64,000 nt of DNA from Nocardia sienata NBRC 100364. GTDB taxonomy: Bacteria; Actinomycetota; Actinomycetes; Mycobacteriales; Mycobacteriaceae. How positions within the stretch are numbered: the first letter of the stretch is position 1; each line of letters begins with the position of its first letter. Made by a program: the position numbers and the translations under genes. The notes beneath the pieces were generated by a model that did no database searches, was not told where the DNA came from, and saw only the letters and a list, made by a program, of their open reading frames with translations. The stretch is taken from assembly GCF_001613205.1 (NCBI RefSeq), contig NZ_BDBX01000035.1, forward strand, positions 105,891-169,890. The letters are read 5' to 3'. This document shows, piece by piece, positions 34,574 through 44,018 of the stretch.

Positions 34574-34933
34574 GTGCCGGATACCACCACTCCGCCGGGC
34601 CACACAGATACACCCGGCGAGCTGCTTCCCGAGCCCACGCGCGCGGAACTACGCCTGGAAACCGTGCTGGCCGCACTCAGCGACCCCATGCGACTCGCCA
34701 TCGTGCGCGCGTACTACCTCGACTCGGGTGGCGTACCGCAGGCGTGCGGCTGGTTCCGGATCGATCGGCCGAAATCGACGCGCACCCACCACTGGCGGGT
34801 ACTCCGCGAGGCCGGGTTGATCCGACAGTGGCAGCACGGCCTGGAACGCCGCAATGTGGTGCGCGTCGAGGATCTCGAGGCGAGATTCCCGGGCCTGCTG
34901 AACTTGGTCGCGGACTGGAAGCCACCGAACTGA
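34574..34933 (+). CDS. ArsR-family winged-helix regulator
   Basis: 119 aa from GTG 34574 with GAGGAGA 8 nt upstream. The sequence has the ArsR pattern: LAALSDPMRLAIVRAYY, then recognition helix and wing (RPKSTRTHHWRVLREAGLIRQWQHGLERRNVVR). No cysteine metal site is visible, so it probably responds to an organic ligand. It is divergent from the MFS exporter with the operator between them. Confidence 0.85.
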   Translation: MPDTTTPPGHTDTPGELLPEPTRAELRLETVLAALSDPMRLAIVRAYYLDSGGVPQACGWFRIDRPKSTRTHHWRVLREAGLIRQWQHGLERRNVVRVEDLEARFPGLLNLVADWKPPN

Positions 34934-35062
34934 CCGGTAAGAATTCCTGTTACCCATCTTTTCTGTAACTCATCGTCCCACTAATGTGTATCATCACAGG
35001 TGCCGGTGCACCGCCCGCCGCGACGTGTCGCCGCTGGTACCGGCGACGATCGAGGAGGATCG

Positions 35063-35965
35063 ATGAGGCTGTTCGGCAAAGCCGCCCCCACCCGGGCCAC
35101 CGATCCGGGAGACATCGCGTTGCACGCGCGCGATGTGCGCTTCGACTGGGCCGAGATCCCGCTGCACTGGATGACCGCCGAACCCATCGCCTCCCATGTG
35201 ATGAATTCGCTCAACCTCCTGCTGCCCGAAGGCGAACGCAGCTTCCTGACCACCTTCGGCGAGGCACTCCCGTTTGTGCGGGACCAGAAATTGCGCGAGG
35301 ACATGCTCGGTTTCATCGGCCAGGAGTCGATGCACGCCGAAACCCATGCCGGCTCCCACGACATGCTGCTCACCGCCAACGGTATCGATCCGCGGCCGTT
35401 CCTGCGGCAGGCGGAATACCTGTTCCGCAAGACCGTCGGCCCCCGGCAGAGCACGCGGACGCGGGCCGGGCGCCAGCAATTGGTCGACCGGCTCGGGGTC
35501 ATCGCCTCACTGGAGCACTTCTTCGCTTTTCTCGGCGACTGGGTGCTCAACAGCGAACTGGAACGGTTCGACGCCGACCCGCGCATGCTCGATCTGTACC
35601 GCTGGCACGGCGCCGAAGAAGTGGAACACCGGAATGTGGCCCACGATGTCGCCGAATACTTCGGCGTGGGCTATTTCCGGCGCGGCGCGCTGATGCTGCT
35701 GGTCTTCCCGTCGTTCCTGGTGCTGCTGGTGCGCGGTACGAAATATCTGGTGTTACGGGACCCGTCCCTGCCCGATCTCGGTTATCCGCGGCTACTGATG
35801 CGAATCTTCGGCGCGATGCGGCGCGGGGCGCTCCCCGGGGTTCCCGCCCTGCTGATCAGTGCGCTGTCGACGTTCCGGCCGGGATACAGCCCGGAATCGG
35901 TCGGATCCACCGCGCAGGCGGTCGCTTATCTGGCGCAGTCGCCGGCCGCTCGGGCGGCCTCGTGA
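35063..35965 (+). CDS. PF10118 metal-dependent hydrolase-like protein
   Basis: 300 aa from ATG 35063, behind a perfect GAGGAGG. Conserved Glu/His motifs suggest a di-metal site in a helical bundle: IGQESMHAETHAG, ASLEHFFAF and HGAEEVEHRNVAHDVAEYF. A hydrophobic segment (LMLLVFPSFLVLLVRG) follows and may sit on the membrane. It matches the family annotated as predicted metal-dependent hydrolase (COG3687), biochemically little known and possibly a ferritin-like oxygenase. It is the first gene of a tight operon with a ferredoxin reductase, which would suit an oxygenase better than a hydrolase. Confidence 0.82.
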   Translation: MRLFGKAAPTRATDPGDIALHARDVRFDWAEIPLHWMTAEPIASHVMNSLNLLLPEGERSFLTTFGEALPFVRDQKLREDMLGFIGQESMHAETHAGSHDMLLTANGIDPRPFLRQAEYLFRKTVGPRQSTRTRAGRQQLVDRLGVIASLEHFFAFLGDWVLNSELERFDADPRMLDLYRWHGAEEVEHRNVAHDVAEYFGVGYFRRGALMLLVFPSFLVLLVRGTKYLVLRDPSLPDLGYPRLLMRIFGAMRRGALPGVPALLISALSTFRPGYSPESVGSTAQAVAYLAQSPAARAAS

Positions 35966-37080
35966 CCGTCGCCGGCTCCCGTCCGGCGGCGTCACTTCCG
36001 CTACCGGACGATCTGTACGGCAGACCGCGTCGCGACCGGACCCTGCGCCTGCTCGACGTCGTGGTGGGCGCCCGCATGCGCTGGACCGCCCTCACCAATC
36101 GGCGCGAGCCGGCATCGCGCGCGGACGACGGGCGGATCGGTGTCCGCGTCGTCGAGCGCCGGGTTCGCGCGCACGACGACGAAGTGGTGAGCCTGCGGCT
36201 GGCCGCGGCCGACGGCCGGGATCTGCCGAGGTGGCGGCCGGGGGCACACCTGGATGTGGAACTGCCCTCCGGGCGGCTGCGTCAGTACTCGCTGTGCGGG
36301 GACCCGGCCGATACCCGGACCTACCGGATCGCGGTCCGGCGCATCCCCGGCGGCGGCGGAGGCTCCGAGGAGGTACACCGGGCGTTGACCGTCGGGTCCG
36401 CGCTGGTGGTGCGGGGGCCGCGTAACGCGTTTCCGTTCGCGGTACCCGGGCACGGATCTCCGGCCACGCGGCTGCGTTTCGTGGCCGGAGGTATCGGCAT
36501 CACACCGATCCTGCCGATGATGCGACTGGCCGATTCCCTCGGCATCGACTGGACGGCGCTGTACACCGGCCGTACCCGCGAGAGCCTGCCCTTCCTCGAC
36601 GAAGTCGAGCGTTTCGGCGACCGGGTCACTGTGCGCACCGACGACCGGTCCGGGCTGCCCGCGGGTACCGAACTGGTAGCGGGCGTGCGCCGGGGCACCG
36701 CGGTGTACTGCTGCGGTCCGGCGCCGATGGTCGGCGCCGTCGCCACCGCCCTGCGCGGGATCTCCGGTGTGGAATTGCACTCCGAACGATTCTCGGCACC
36801 GCCGATCGTGGACGGTGTGCCGTTCGAGATCGAATTGGCTCGCAGCGGCGAGGTACTCGCCGTCCCGGCCGACCGGTCCGCCCTGGACGTCCTGCTCGCG
36901 CACCGCCCCGATCAGCCGTACTCGTGCCGTCAAGGCTTCTGCCGCACCTGCAAGGTACGGGTGCTGTCCGGTTCACCGGACCATCGCGATTCCGTCCTGT
37001 CCCCGGCCGAGCGTGCCGCCGGCGATCTGCTGGCGTGCGTATCGCGCTGTGCGGGTGCCCGTCTGGTACTCGACCTCTAG
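35962..37080 (+). CDS. Ferredoxin reductase-like (FNR plus 2Fe-2S) electron-transfer protein
   Basis: 372 aa from GTG 35962, overlapping the preceding stop (GTGA). Order: N-terminal extension; flavin-binding barrel with RQYSLCGDP; NAD-binding domain with GGIGITPILPM and CCGPAPM; C-terminal plant-type 2Fe-2S domain with C....C..C in SCRQGFCRTC and a fourth Cys in LLACVSRC. This is the phthalate-dioxygenase-reductase layout (class IA-type). It would pass electrons from NAD(P)H to an oxygenase; the coupled PF10118 protein is the natural candidate partner. Confidence 0.9.
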   Translation: MTVAGSRPAASLPLPDDLYGRPRRDRTLRLLDVVVGARMRWTALTNRREPASRADDGRIGVRVVERRVRAHDDEVVSLRLAAADGRDLPRWRPGAHLDVELPSGRLRQYSLCGDPADTRTYRIAVRRIPGGGGGSEEVHRALTVGSALVVRGPRNAFPFAVPGHGSPATRLRFVAGGIGITPILPMMRLADSLGIDWTALYTGRTRESLPFLDEVERFGDRVTVRTDDRSGLPAGTELVAGVRRGTAVYCCGPAPMVGAVATALRGISGVELHSERFSAPPIVDGVPFEIELARSGEVLAVPADRSALDVLLAHRPDQPYSCRQGFCRTCKVRVLSGSPDHRDSVLSPAERAAGDLLACVSRCAGARLVLDL

Positions 37081-37106
37081 TATTCCGTGAGCACCGAGGA
37101 GTAAGC

Positions 37107-38105
37107 GTGATCGAATCCGGCAACGAACCCACCACGACCCGGCGCACGGTGCGCAGCGGCGCCTTCGACCTCGCGGTCTACGAATACGGCGACCCCGCCG
37201 CCGAAACCGTGGTGCTGGTACACGGCTGGCCCGATACGCACCACCTGTGGCGCGCAGTGATCCCGGAGCTGGCCGGGCGATTCCATGTGGTGGCCTACGA
37301 CACCCGAGGTCACGGGGCTTCCACCCGCACCGGCCGGGTCGCCGATTTCCGGCTCGCGGAACTGGCCGCGGACTTCTTCGCGGTCGCCGACGCGGTCAGC
37401 CCGGACCGGCCGGTCCACGTGCTCGCGCACGACTGGGGTTCGGTGCAGGTCTGGGAGGCGGTCTGCGAGCCGCGAGCGGTCGAGCGCATCGCCTCGTTCA
37501 CCTCGGTCTCCGGACCCAACCTCGACCACCTGGGCAAATGGGTGCGCGACCGGCTCGGCCGACCCAGCCCGCGCAATATCTGGCAGCCGTTCACGCAGTT
37601 GCTGTCCTCGGCCTATACCGGGTTCTTCATGACACCGGGTCTGCCGCGGCTGGCGTTCGGCCTGCTCGCCACCGAACACCGCTGGCGCCGGGTCATCCAG
37701 ATCATGAACGACACCGCGCCCTCGACGATATTCTTCGCCCCGACACTGAAGCGGGATATGGTCGACGGCCTGCTGATCTACCGCGCGAATATTTTCGCGC
37801 ACCTGCTGCACCCGCGCGAACGCACCACCGACGTACCGGTCCAGCTCATCGTCGCCGGTCGCGATATCGCGGTGCGGCCCGCCGGTTACGACGATACGGG
37901 GCGGTGGGTCTCGCGGTTGTGGCGCCGCGATATTCCCGCCGGGCACTGGATGCCGTTCTCCCATCCGGGGCTGCTGGCTTCCGCCACTACGGAATTCGTG
38001 GACGCGCTGCGCAACGGCGAGGTGACCGCGGGGGTCACCGCGCCGAAGGCCGACGGGCGGCCGGCGCGCCGGTTACGGGCGGTCCGGCTTACCGGCACGG
38101 ACTGA
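37107..38105 (+). CDS. Alpha/beta hydrolase (epoxide hydrolase-like)
   Basis: 332 aa from GTG 37107, behind GAGGAGTAAGC. It shows VLVHGWPDTHHLW (oxyanion loop), the nucleophile elbow HDWGSVQVW with Asp at the nucleophile position, and a C-terminal His in AGHWMPF. Asp as nucleophile is typical of epoxide hydrolases and haloalkane dehalogenases; the N-terminal half of mycobacterial EphD is similar. Third gene of the operon, 26 bp after the reductase, so the three enzymes may act in one lipid or sterol modification route. Substrate unknown. Confidence 0.87.
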   Translation: MIESGNEPTTTRRTVRSGAFDLAVYEYGDPAAETVVLVHGWPDTHHLWRAVIPELAGRFHVVAYDTRGHGASTRTGRVADFRLAELAADFFAVADAVSPDRPVHVLAHDWGSVQVWEAVCEPRAVERIASFTSVSGPNLDHLGKWVRDRLGRPSPRNIWQPFTQLLSSAYTGFFMTPGLPRLAFGLLATEHRWRRVIQIMNDTAPSTIFFAPTLKRDMVDGLLIYRANIFAHLLHPRERTTDVPVQLIVAGRDIAVRPAGYDDTGRWVSRLWRRDIPAGHWMPFSHPGLLASATTEFVDALRNGEVTAGVTAPKADGRPARRLRAVRLTGTD

Positions 38106-38121
38106 TTCGCGCCGGACCCGC

Positions 38122-39111
38122 TCACGAGGCGGCCGACGGTGCGGCAGGTCCCGGGGCGGCGCGACAGAAGCGCTCACCCCAGATCCGGATATGCTCGACC
38201 ATTTCCGGAGGCTCGAGGATCTGGAACTCGGCGTCGAGCGATCCCAGCGACAGGGCGGGCCAGTCCAGCGAATCGGTGGTCATCGAGACCCGGCAGCGGC
38301 CTGCGTCGATCTCCTCCACACTGCCCCAGCGCCCGAGACGCTGCCGGACCGACTCCGCCGGGGCTTCGACCAGTGCCTCGATCCGATGCAGATGCGGCAT
38401 ATTGTCCACGCCGGAGCGGACGAACTCCGCGGCGTCCGCGGTGGGCAGTTCCCTCGGGCGGAAACGGGATCCGTCGCCCGCCGGATCGGTGAGCCGGTCG
38501 ACCCGGAAGCTGCGCCAATCATGGCGGGTCAGATCGAATGCCACCAGATACCAGCGCCGGCCCAGGGCGACCAGGCGGTGCGGTTCGACGTGCCGAACGC
38601 TTCGGCGGCCGTCGGCGGCGGTGTAGGTGAAACGCAATCGCTCACTGTCGCGGCAGGTCAGGGCTACCGCGGCGAGCGCTTCGGGATCAAGGGCGGCAGC
38701 GGAGCGACCGTCACCCCAGTCCGCGGGCACGGTCATGGCCCGGATCGCCTCCACCCGCTTGCGCAGCCGTGGCGGCATCACCTGCACCACTTTCGCCAGC
38801 GCCCGCACCGAGGACTCCGCAACGCCTTCCACCATGCCCTGCATCGCGAACTGCAGGCCCACCACCAGTGCCACGGCCTCGTCGTCGTCGACCATCAACG
38901 GTGGCAGCGCCGCCCCGGCGGCGAGTTGATAACCACCGTCGACACCGCGTTGCGCTTGCACCGGATAGCCCAGGTCGCGCAGGCGGTCGATATCGCGCCG
39001 CAGGGTCCGCGGCGAGATTCCCAGCCGCTGCGCCAGCTCGGTACCGGGCCAGTATTTGTGGGTCTGCAACAGCGACAGCAGGCGCAGCGTCCGCGTGCTC
39101 GTATTGGCCAT
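38122..39111 (-). CDS. WYL-domain transcriptional regulator
   Basis: 329 aa from ATG 39111; an upstream in-frame ATG would add low-complexity sequence. N-terminal DeoR/HTH_11 winged helix (TRTLRLLSLLQTHKYWPGTELAQRLGISPRTLRRDIDRL), middle region with GGYQL, then the WYL domain (RSVRHVEPHRLVALGRRWYLVAFDL, WRSFRVDRL) and a WCX C-terminal extension. WYL proteins sense nucleotides or nucleic acids and regulate genes, some in defence. No target is evident; the convergent operon may not be related. Confidence 0.9.
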   Translation of the reverse strand: MANTSTRTLRLLSLLQTHKYWPGTELAQRLGISPRTLRRDIDRLRDLGYPVQAQRGVDGGYQLAAGAALPPLMVDDDEAVALVVGLQFAMQGMVEGVAESSVRALAKVVQVMPPRLRKRVEAIRAMTVPADWGDGRSAAALDPEALAAVALTCRDSERLRFTYTAADGRRSVRHVEPHRLVALGRRWYLVAFDLTRHDWRSFRVDRLTDPAGDGSRFRPRELPTADAAEFVRSGVDNMPHLHRIEALVEAPAESVRQRLGRWGSVEEIDAGRCRVSMTTDSLDWPALSLGSLDAEFQILEPPEMVEHIRIWGERFCRAAPGPAAPSAAS

Positions 39112-39214
39112 ACCGTCGATTGTTCTCGAATTGCGGTCGGTTTGTGGCCGCTGGCGCGGATTCGCGGAAAGCCGAGGAGAGCGCGGAGCGGTCATGGTGC
39201 CGCCCGCATGTTGT

Positions 39215-40207
39215 TCAGTGCGTTCCGAGCGCACGCAGTGATACGCCGGTGATGGTGTCGGCGAGGATCGACCCGTCGGCGTGCTTACGGCCGTAGACCA
39301 TGATCGGGGCCCCCTCGGCGATGGCCTCGATGGTGGTGGCGATCAGCACATAGATCTTGGTGTGGTCGTCGGTGTGCACGACCATCTCGGAATGATTGAT
39401 CTCGCTCTTGATCGTGAGCGTGCGGCCGTCATTGGTCAACACCTTCCCCCAGGCGAAGCCGGCTCCGATATCCGGGGATTTCGGGGCCGGCGCCTCGGTC
39501 TCGCGGGGTGCCATGGTCGAGGCGGCGATGGCCGAGGTCGGGGCGGCGGACTGGTCGGGATCGGTTGTCCGCCCGAGGTAGAAGAATGTCACCGCGAGCA
39601 GGACAGCCATCCCGAGACACAGGCCGAGCAGCGCGTGACCGCCGACGGGAAGAAGTTCGCGAGGTTCGGGCTCCGGGCCGGACCACGAGGGATTCGCGGG
39701 CTCGGGGGGCGGGGCCGCGTAATGGGTTCCGCGAGTGCGCGCCTCCGGAGGGGCCGGCCCGGGCGCGGGGTGCGCCGCCGGTGGATCGGGCACCGCCCGC
39801 CGTCGGCCGCCGTCTACACCGGGTTCCGCGGGCCGGTTTTCCGCTGGGACGGAGGTAGCGGGGAAATCCGTGGACTCGTGTCCTTCCGGCCCGGGCTCCG
39901 GGGGCAGGGGTACCGGCGACGGCCCACTCGACGCGGCGCCGGGCACCTGGCCGGGCGGACACTCCGATAGGTCGTCCTCGCTGTCGGATGCGACGTCCTC
40001 ACTCCACCTGCCGTCCCCGAGGCCGGAGCCGTGCGCGGCGGTTCCGAGTAGACGAACCGATTCGAGCGACCCGGCAATCGCCGGGCGATTCCGAGGTGCG
40101 CGGTGGGTCGCAGCCCCGATAACCCCTGGGTCCAAGCTGCCGAAATGCTCGGCGAGCAAGCCTGCGCGGTGGCGTGATTGCGACCACGGAGTGCGCTTGC
40201 TGGACAT
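39215..40207 (-). CDS. Membrane-anchored protein with DUF5666-like domain
   Basis: 330 aa from ATG 40207. The first 190 residues are polar and Pro/Glu-rich, likely cytoplasmic and disordered. One transmembrane helix follows (LLGLCLGMAVLLAVTFFYL, about 193-212). The extracytoplasmic C-terminus (about 245-330) has an OB-like pattern, GKVLTNDGRTLTIKS...HTKIYVLI...GAPIMVYGRKHADGSILADTI, resembling DUF5666. Function unknown. Gene boundaries are clear because the WYL gene starts at 39111. Confidence 0.72.
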   Translation of the reverse strand: MSSKRTPWSQSRHRAGLLAEHFGSLDPGVIGAATHRAPRNRPAIAGSLESVRLLGTAAHGSGLGDGRWSEDVASDSEDDLSECPPGQVPGAASSGPSPVPLPPEPGPEGHESTDFPATSVPAENRPAEPGVDGGRRRAVPDPPAAHPAPGPAPPEARTRGTHYAAPPPEPANPSWSGPEPEPRELLPVGGHALLGLCLGMAVLLAVTFFYLGRTTDPDQSAAPTSAIAASTMAPRETEAPAPKSPDIGAGFAWGKVLTNDGRTLTIKSEINHSEMVVHTDDHTKIYVLIATTIEAIAEGAPIMVYGRKHADGSILADTITGVSLRALGTH

Positions 40208-40308
40208 ACTGCCAGGTTAGGGCCTCTGTCCAGGCCCCTATCGTCACTGACGGGAGGGATCATGGGACGAAAGCGATTCTGTCGCAGCGGCTTCCGCCTG
40301 TCCATGGC

Positions 40309-42186
40309 TCATCCGGCTGCCAGGACCTCGAGAACCTGCTCTCCGTAACGTGCCAGCTTGTTCTCGCCGACGCCGTTCACCGTGCCCAGTTCCCGCAGAT
40401 CGGCCGGTTTACGAGCGGCGATATCACGGAGAGTGGCGTCATGGAACACCACGTACGCGGGCACACCCTGCTCCTTGGCGGTATCGGCCCGCCACTGCCG
40501 CAGTTTCTCGAACAGCGCGGTATCGGCGGTATCGAGATCCGCGGGCGCGGCCCGGCCGGATTTCGCGCTGCGCGCCGCCCGCGCGGGAGTGGGCCGTTCC
40601 GGTTCACGGCGCAGCGCGACGGTGCGGCCGTCGAAGAGGACGGCTTCGCTGGCCTCGGTCAGGGTGAGCACTCCGTAATCGCCGTGGACCGCGAGCAGCC
40701 CCTGGGCCAGCAACTGCCGGACCACCCCGCGCCACTGGGTATCGCGCAGATCGGTCCCGACACCGAACACACTGAGTTCGTGGTGGTCGTACTGCTGCAC
40801 CTTCTGGTTCTTCTTGCCGAGCAGGATATCGATGAGATGACCCGCACCGAAGCTCTGCCCGCGCTCCCGTTTCAGGCGCAATACCGCCGAGAGCAGTTTC
40901 TGCGCGGCGACGGTGCCGTCCCACGATTCGGGCGGGTTCAGGCAGGTGTCGCAGTTCCCGCACGGCGGGGGCGGCTGACCGAAGTAGGCCAGTAGCTGGG
41001 CCCGGCGGCAGTCGACCGTCTCGCACAGGGCGAGCATCGCGTCCAGGTGCAGCTGCAGCTGACGGCGATGCGCTATATCGCCCTCGGAGGTTTCGATGAG
41101 TTTGCGCTGTTGCACCACATCCTGCAGGCCGTAGACCATCCAGGCCGTGGACGGCAGCCCGTCCCGCCCGGCACGCCCGGTCTCCTGGTAGTAGCCTTCG
41201 ACCGATTTGGGGAGGTCGAGGTGGGCGACGAAACGCACATCGGGTTTGTCGATACCCATCCCGAAGGCGATGGTCGCTACCACTACCAGGCCCTCCTCCC
41301 GCAGGAAGCGCGCCTGGTTCTCGGCTCGGGTGCGATTGTCCAGACCCGCGTGGTACGGGACCGACCGGATGCCGTTCTCGGTGAGAAACGCCGCGGTCTT
41401 CTCGACGGAGTTGCGGGACAGGCAGTACACGATGCCGGCGTCGCCGGGATGCTCGGCGCGCAGGAATTCGAGGAGCTGGCGATCGGGCCGGTTCTTCGGT
41501 TCGATGCGGTACTGGATATTGGGCCGATCGAAACTGGCCACGAAGCGCCGGGCGCCGCCCAGATCGAGCCTGGTGATGATCTCGTCGCGGGTCTTCTCGG
41601 TGGCGGTCGCGGTGAGTGCGATCCGGGGCACGTCGGGCCAGCGTTCGTGCAGTACGGACAGCGCGAGATAATCGGGCCGGAAATCGTGACCCCATTGCGA
41701 GACGCAATGCGCCTCGTCGATCGCGAACAGCGCGATCCGCCCCCGGTCGAGCAGCTGGGCGGTGGATTCCATGCGCAGCCGCTCCGGCGCGAGATACAGC
41801 AGATCGAGCTCGCCGGCCGCGAACTGCGCCTCCACGGCCCGGCGCTCGTCCGGGAACTGGGTGGAGTTCAGGAAACCGGCCCGCACCCCGAGCGCGCTGA
41901 GCGCGTCCACCTGGTCCTGCATGAGCGCGATCAGCGGCGAGACCACCACCCCTACGCCGTCGCGGACCAGCGCGGGAATCTGGTAGCACAGCGATTTGCC
42001 GCCGCCGGTGGGCATGAGCACCAGCGCGTCGCCGCCGCCGATCACCTGATCGACGATCGCGCGCTGTTCACCCCGGAAACTGTCGTAACCGAAGACCCGG
42101 CTCAGAATCCGCTGTGCCGCATCGGGTTCGGCACCGGACTCGACAGCGGGCACGGTCGGGGCTTCGGGGGCTTCCACGCGGCCCAT
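40309..42186 (-). CDS. recQ: ATP-dependent DNA helicase RecQ
   Basis: 625 aa from ATG 42186; the open frame extends upstream through implausible sequence. 3'-5' helicase for recombination repair. Motif I MPTGGGKSLCYQ, motif II DEAHCVSQWGHDFR, motif III TATAT, motif V/VI ATIAFGMGIDKPDVR and QETGRAGRDG. The RQC zinc site is CRRAQLLAYFGQ...CGNCDTC, and the C-terminal HRDC domain (ADTALFEKLRQWR...GENKLARYGEQVL) is complete. Length matches E. coli-type RecQ. Confidence 0.96.
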   Translation of the reverse strand: MGRVEAPEAPTVPAVESGAEPDAAQRILSRVFGYDSFRGEQRAIVDQVIGGGDALVLMPTGGGKSLCYQIPALVRDGVGVVVSPLIALMQDQVDALSALGVRAGFLNSTQFPDERRAVEAQFAAGELDLLYLAPERLRMESTAQLLDRGRIALFAIDEAHCVSQWGHDFRPDYLALSVLHERWPDVPRIALTATATEKTRDEIITRLDLGGARRFVASFDRPNIQYRIEPKNRPDRQLLEFLRAEHPGDAGIVYCLSRNSVEKTAAFLTENGIRSVPYHAGLDNRTRAENQARFLREEGLVVVATIAFGMGIDKPDVRFVAHLDLPKSVEGYYQETGRAGRDGLPSTAWMVYGLQDVVQQRKLIETSEGDIAHRRQLQLHLDAMLALCETVDCRRAQLLAYFGQPPPPCGNCDTCLNPPESWDGTVAAQKLLSAVLRLKRERGQSFGAGHLIDILLGKKNQKVQQYDHHELSVFGVGTDLRDTQWRGVVRQLLAQGLLAVHGDYGVLTLTEASEAVLFDGRTVALRREPERPTPARAARSAKSGRAAPADLDTADTALFEKLRQWRADTAKEQGVPAYVVFHDATLRDIAARKPADLRELGTVNGVGENKLARYGEQVLEVLAAG

Positions 42187-42356
42187 CCTACGAGCACCGC
42201 CGGACAACCCCGGGGGCGTCCGGCGCGGGTGCCGAGGTGCCGCGCACAGTTGCGCACATGTGGATTTCCACCACGGCGCCCCGCCGGTACCGTGACCACG
42301 CCCACGCCGGCCGCGCAGTCCGGCGATACCGCTCCGGATCACCTAGGTTCTCCGGT

Positions 42357-43331
42357 ATGACATCCAGGACACGATCGTGCGCTCGATGGGTATCGGTCGG
42401 CGCTGCGGCGGCAGCGGTGGCATGGCTCAGCGCGGTGCCCGCGCCGGCGCAGGATTTCCCGTCCCGGTGCGCGGACGGCTGGCAGGCGACCACGATCGTC
42501 GAGGGGGTCGGCAATCTGGAGAACCTGGATTCCGACGGGGCCGGTGGCTTCTATGTCACCGGCCTCGTCGACGGCTATCTCGCCCATGTTTCGGCCGACG
42601 GGAAATTCGAGAAGCTGGTCACCGGGCTGCAGCATCCGGCAGGCATTCGAGTGGCCGGGCGCTCGGTGTACTTCCTGACCGGCGACGGGGTGACCGACCC
42701 GCCGGGCACGCTACAGCGCTACGACCTCGATACCGGCGCGGTGACCGTGCTCCGCACCGGGCTCAACGGCCCGAACGGCCTGCTGTTGCTCCCCGACGGG
42801 GACCTGCTGATCAGCACGATCGGGCTTTCCCGGCCGCCTACCGGAATCGCCCGGTACCGGCCGTCGACCGGCGAGTTCACCGAATCGTGGTCGCCGCTCC
42901 CGCTGACCAACGGCCTGGCCCTGGCTCCCGGCGGGGAGTCGATCTACACGGGCAATCTGACCATGCGGATCTTCCGTGTCCTCTTGCGTTCGCCCGCCGA
43001 CGCCCAGGTGGTCGCGGGGCCACCGAACCTGCTCACCGTGCCCGACGATATGGAGGCCACCCGCGCCGGTGACCTGTACGTCGCCGATCACGGAGTCGGC
43101 GCGATCTACCGGGTGGACCCGGCCACGGGTTCCGGATGCGCGATCATCACGGGCCTGATCAAACGGCCCGACCCGGTCCGGACTGTGCCCGATGGCACCA
43201 CGTCGGTGCGGATCGCCCGCGACGGTGAGTCGTGGGCCCTGTTCGTGACCGGGATGGACGGGGCGTTGCGGCGGCTGCGCCCGCCGCCGGATATCGACCT
43301 CACACCCGCCGACGCCACTCGGCGCCGATAA
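42357..43331 (+). CDS. Secreted SMP-30/NHL-type beta-propeller protein
   Basis: 324 aa from ATG 42357. Residues 1-31 are a signal peptide ending near APAQ. The mature part consists of propeller blades with NG-L-PDG-L motifs (GLNGPNGLLLLPDGDLLIS, LTNGLALAPGGESIYTGN, MEATRAGDLYVADHGVGAIYRVD), typical of SMP-30/gluconolactonase and strictosidine synthase-like lactonases. The Glu/Asn/Asp metal ligands are partly recognisable. Likely a secreted lactonase or a binding protein. It stands alone. Confidence 0.78.
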   Translation: MTSRTRSCARWVSVGAAAAAVAWLSAVPAPAQDFPSRCADGWQATTIVEGVGNLENLDSDGAGGFYVTGLVDGYLAHVSADGKFEKLVTGLQHPAGIRVAGRSVYFLTGDGVTDPPGTLQRYDLDTGAVTVLRTGLNGPNGLLLLPDGDLLISTIGLSRPPTGIARYRPSTGEFTESWSPLPLTNGLALAPGGESIYTGNLTMRIFRVLLRSPADAQVVAGPPNLLTVPDDMEATRAGDLYVADHGVGAIYRVDPATGSGCAIITGLIKRPDPVRTVPDGTTSVRIARDGESWALFVTGMDGALRRLRPPPDIDLTPADATRRR

Positions 43332-43460
43332 GTACTGGCCAGTTCAGCAGCAGTTTCCGGAAATATCCGAACCTGCGTGAATTGAGGTCGGAAAGTGGCC
43401 GCCAGGGGTCATATCGTGCTTTTCGAACACAAATTCCACCCCGATCCCCGACGGAAGGCG

Positions 43461-44018
43461 ATGACCTTGAGCGAGAACTCCACCCTCCCCCGGACCGACA
43501 CCGCCGCGACCCTGTCCGGCGAACGCGCCGACCTGCTGGCCGAATTGCGCGCCGCGCGCTTCTTCCTGCGCTTCACCGCTCGCGAGCTGACCGACGAACA
43601 GGCCGCGGCCCGCCCCACTCCCAGCGCACTGTGCGTGGGCGGCCTGATCAAGCATGTGACCGGTGTCGAACGCGGCTGGGTGGATTTCTTCGAGGAGGGC
43701 GCCGCGGTCTCGAAGGATTTCGCCGATATGACCGCGGCGGATTTCGCGGCGCGCGACGACGAATTCCGCATGTTGCCCGGCGAAACGCTCGCCGGGGTGC
43801 TCGCGGCCTACGAGGAGGTGGCGCGGCGGACCGACGAAATGGTGGCCACCCTGCCCGACCTGGACGCAAAGTGCCCGCTCCCCAAGGCCCCCTGGTTCCG
43901 GGAGACCCACTGGTCGGCACGCCGGGTGTTTCTGCACATCATCGCCGAGACCACGCAGCACGCGGGTCACGCGGACATCATTCGTGAGGCGATCGATGGC
44001 GCCAAAACGATGGGCTGA
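43461..44018 (+). CDS. DinB/mycothiol-dependent enzyme family protein (DUF664)
   Basis: 185 aa from ATG 43461 with GGAAGG 5 nt upstream. Four-helix bundle with the His metal ligands of the DinB superfamily: LIKHVTGVERGW, FLHIIAETTQHAGHADIIREAIDG. Mycothiol S-transferases and related detoxification enzymes belong to this family, and mycothiol is the expected thiol in this phylum. The 3' end overlaps the convergent oxidoreductase by 52 bp. Confidence 0.85.
   Translation: MTLSENSTLPRTDTAATLSGERADLLAELRAARFFLRFTARELTDEQAAARPTPSALCVGGLIKHVTGVERGWVDFFEEGAAVSKDFADMTAADFAARDDEFRMLPGETLAGVLAAYEEVARRTDEMVATLPDLDAKCPLPKAPWFRETHWSARRVFLHIIAETTQHAGHADIIREAIDGAKTMG

Noticed and set aside
34984..36000. N-terminal extension of the ferredoxin reductase frame back to 34984
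   Set aside because: It overlaps the PF10118 gene out of phase; the GTGA-coupled GTG at 35962 is the supported start.
41047..42360. 437-codon plus-strand frame
   Set aside because: Antisense to recQ, whose helicase and RQC motifs are intact.
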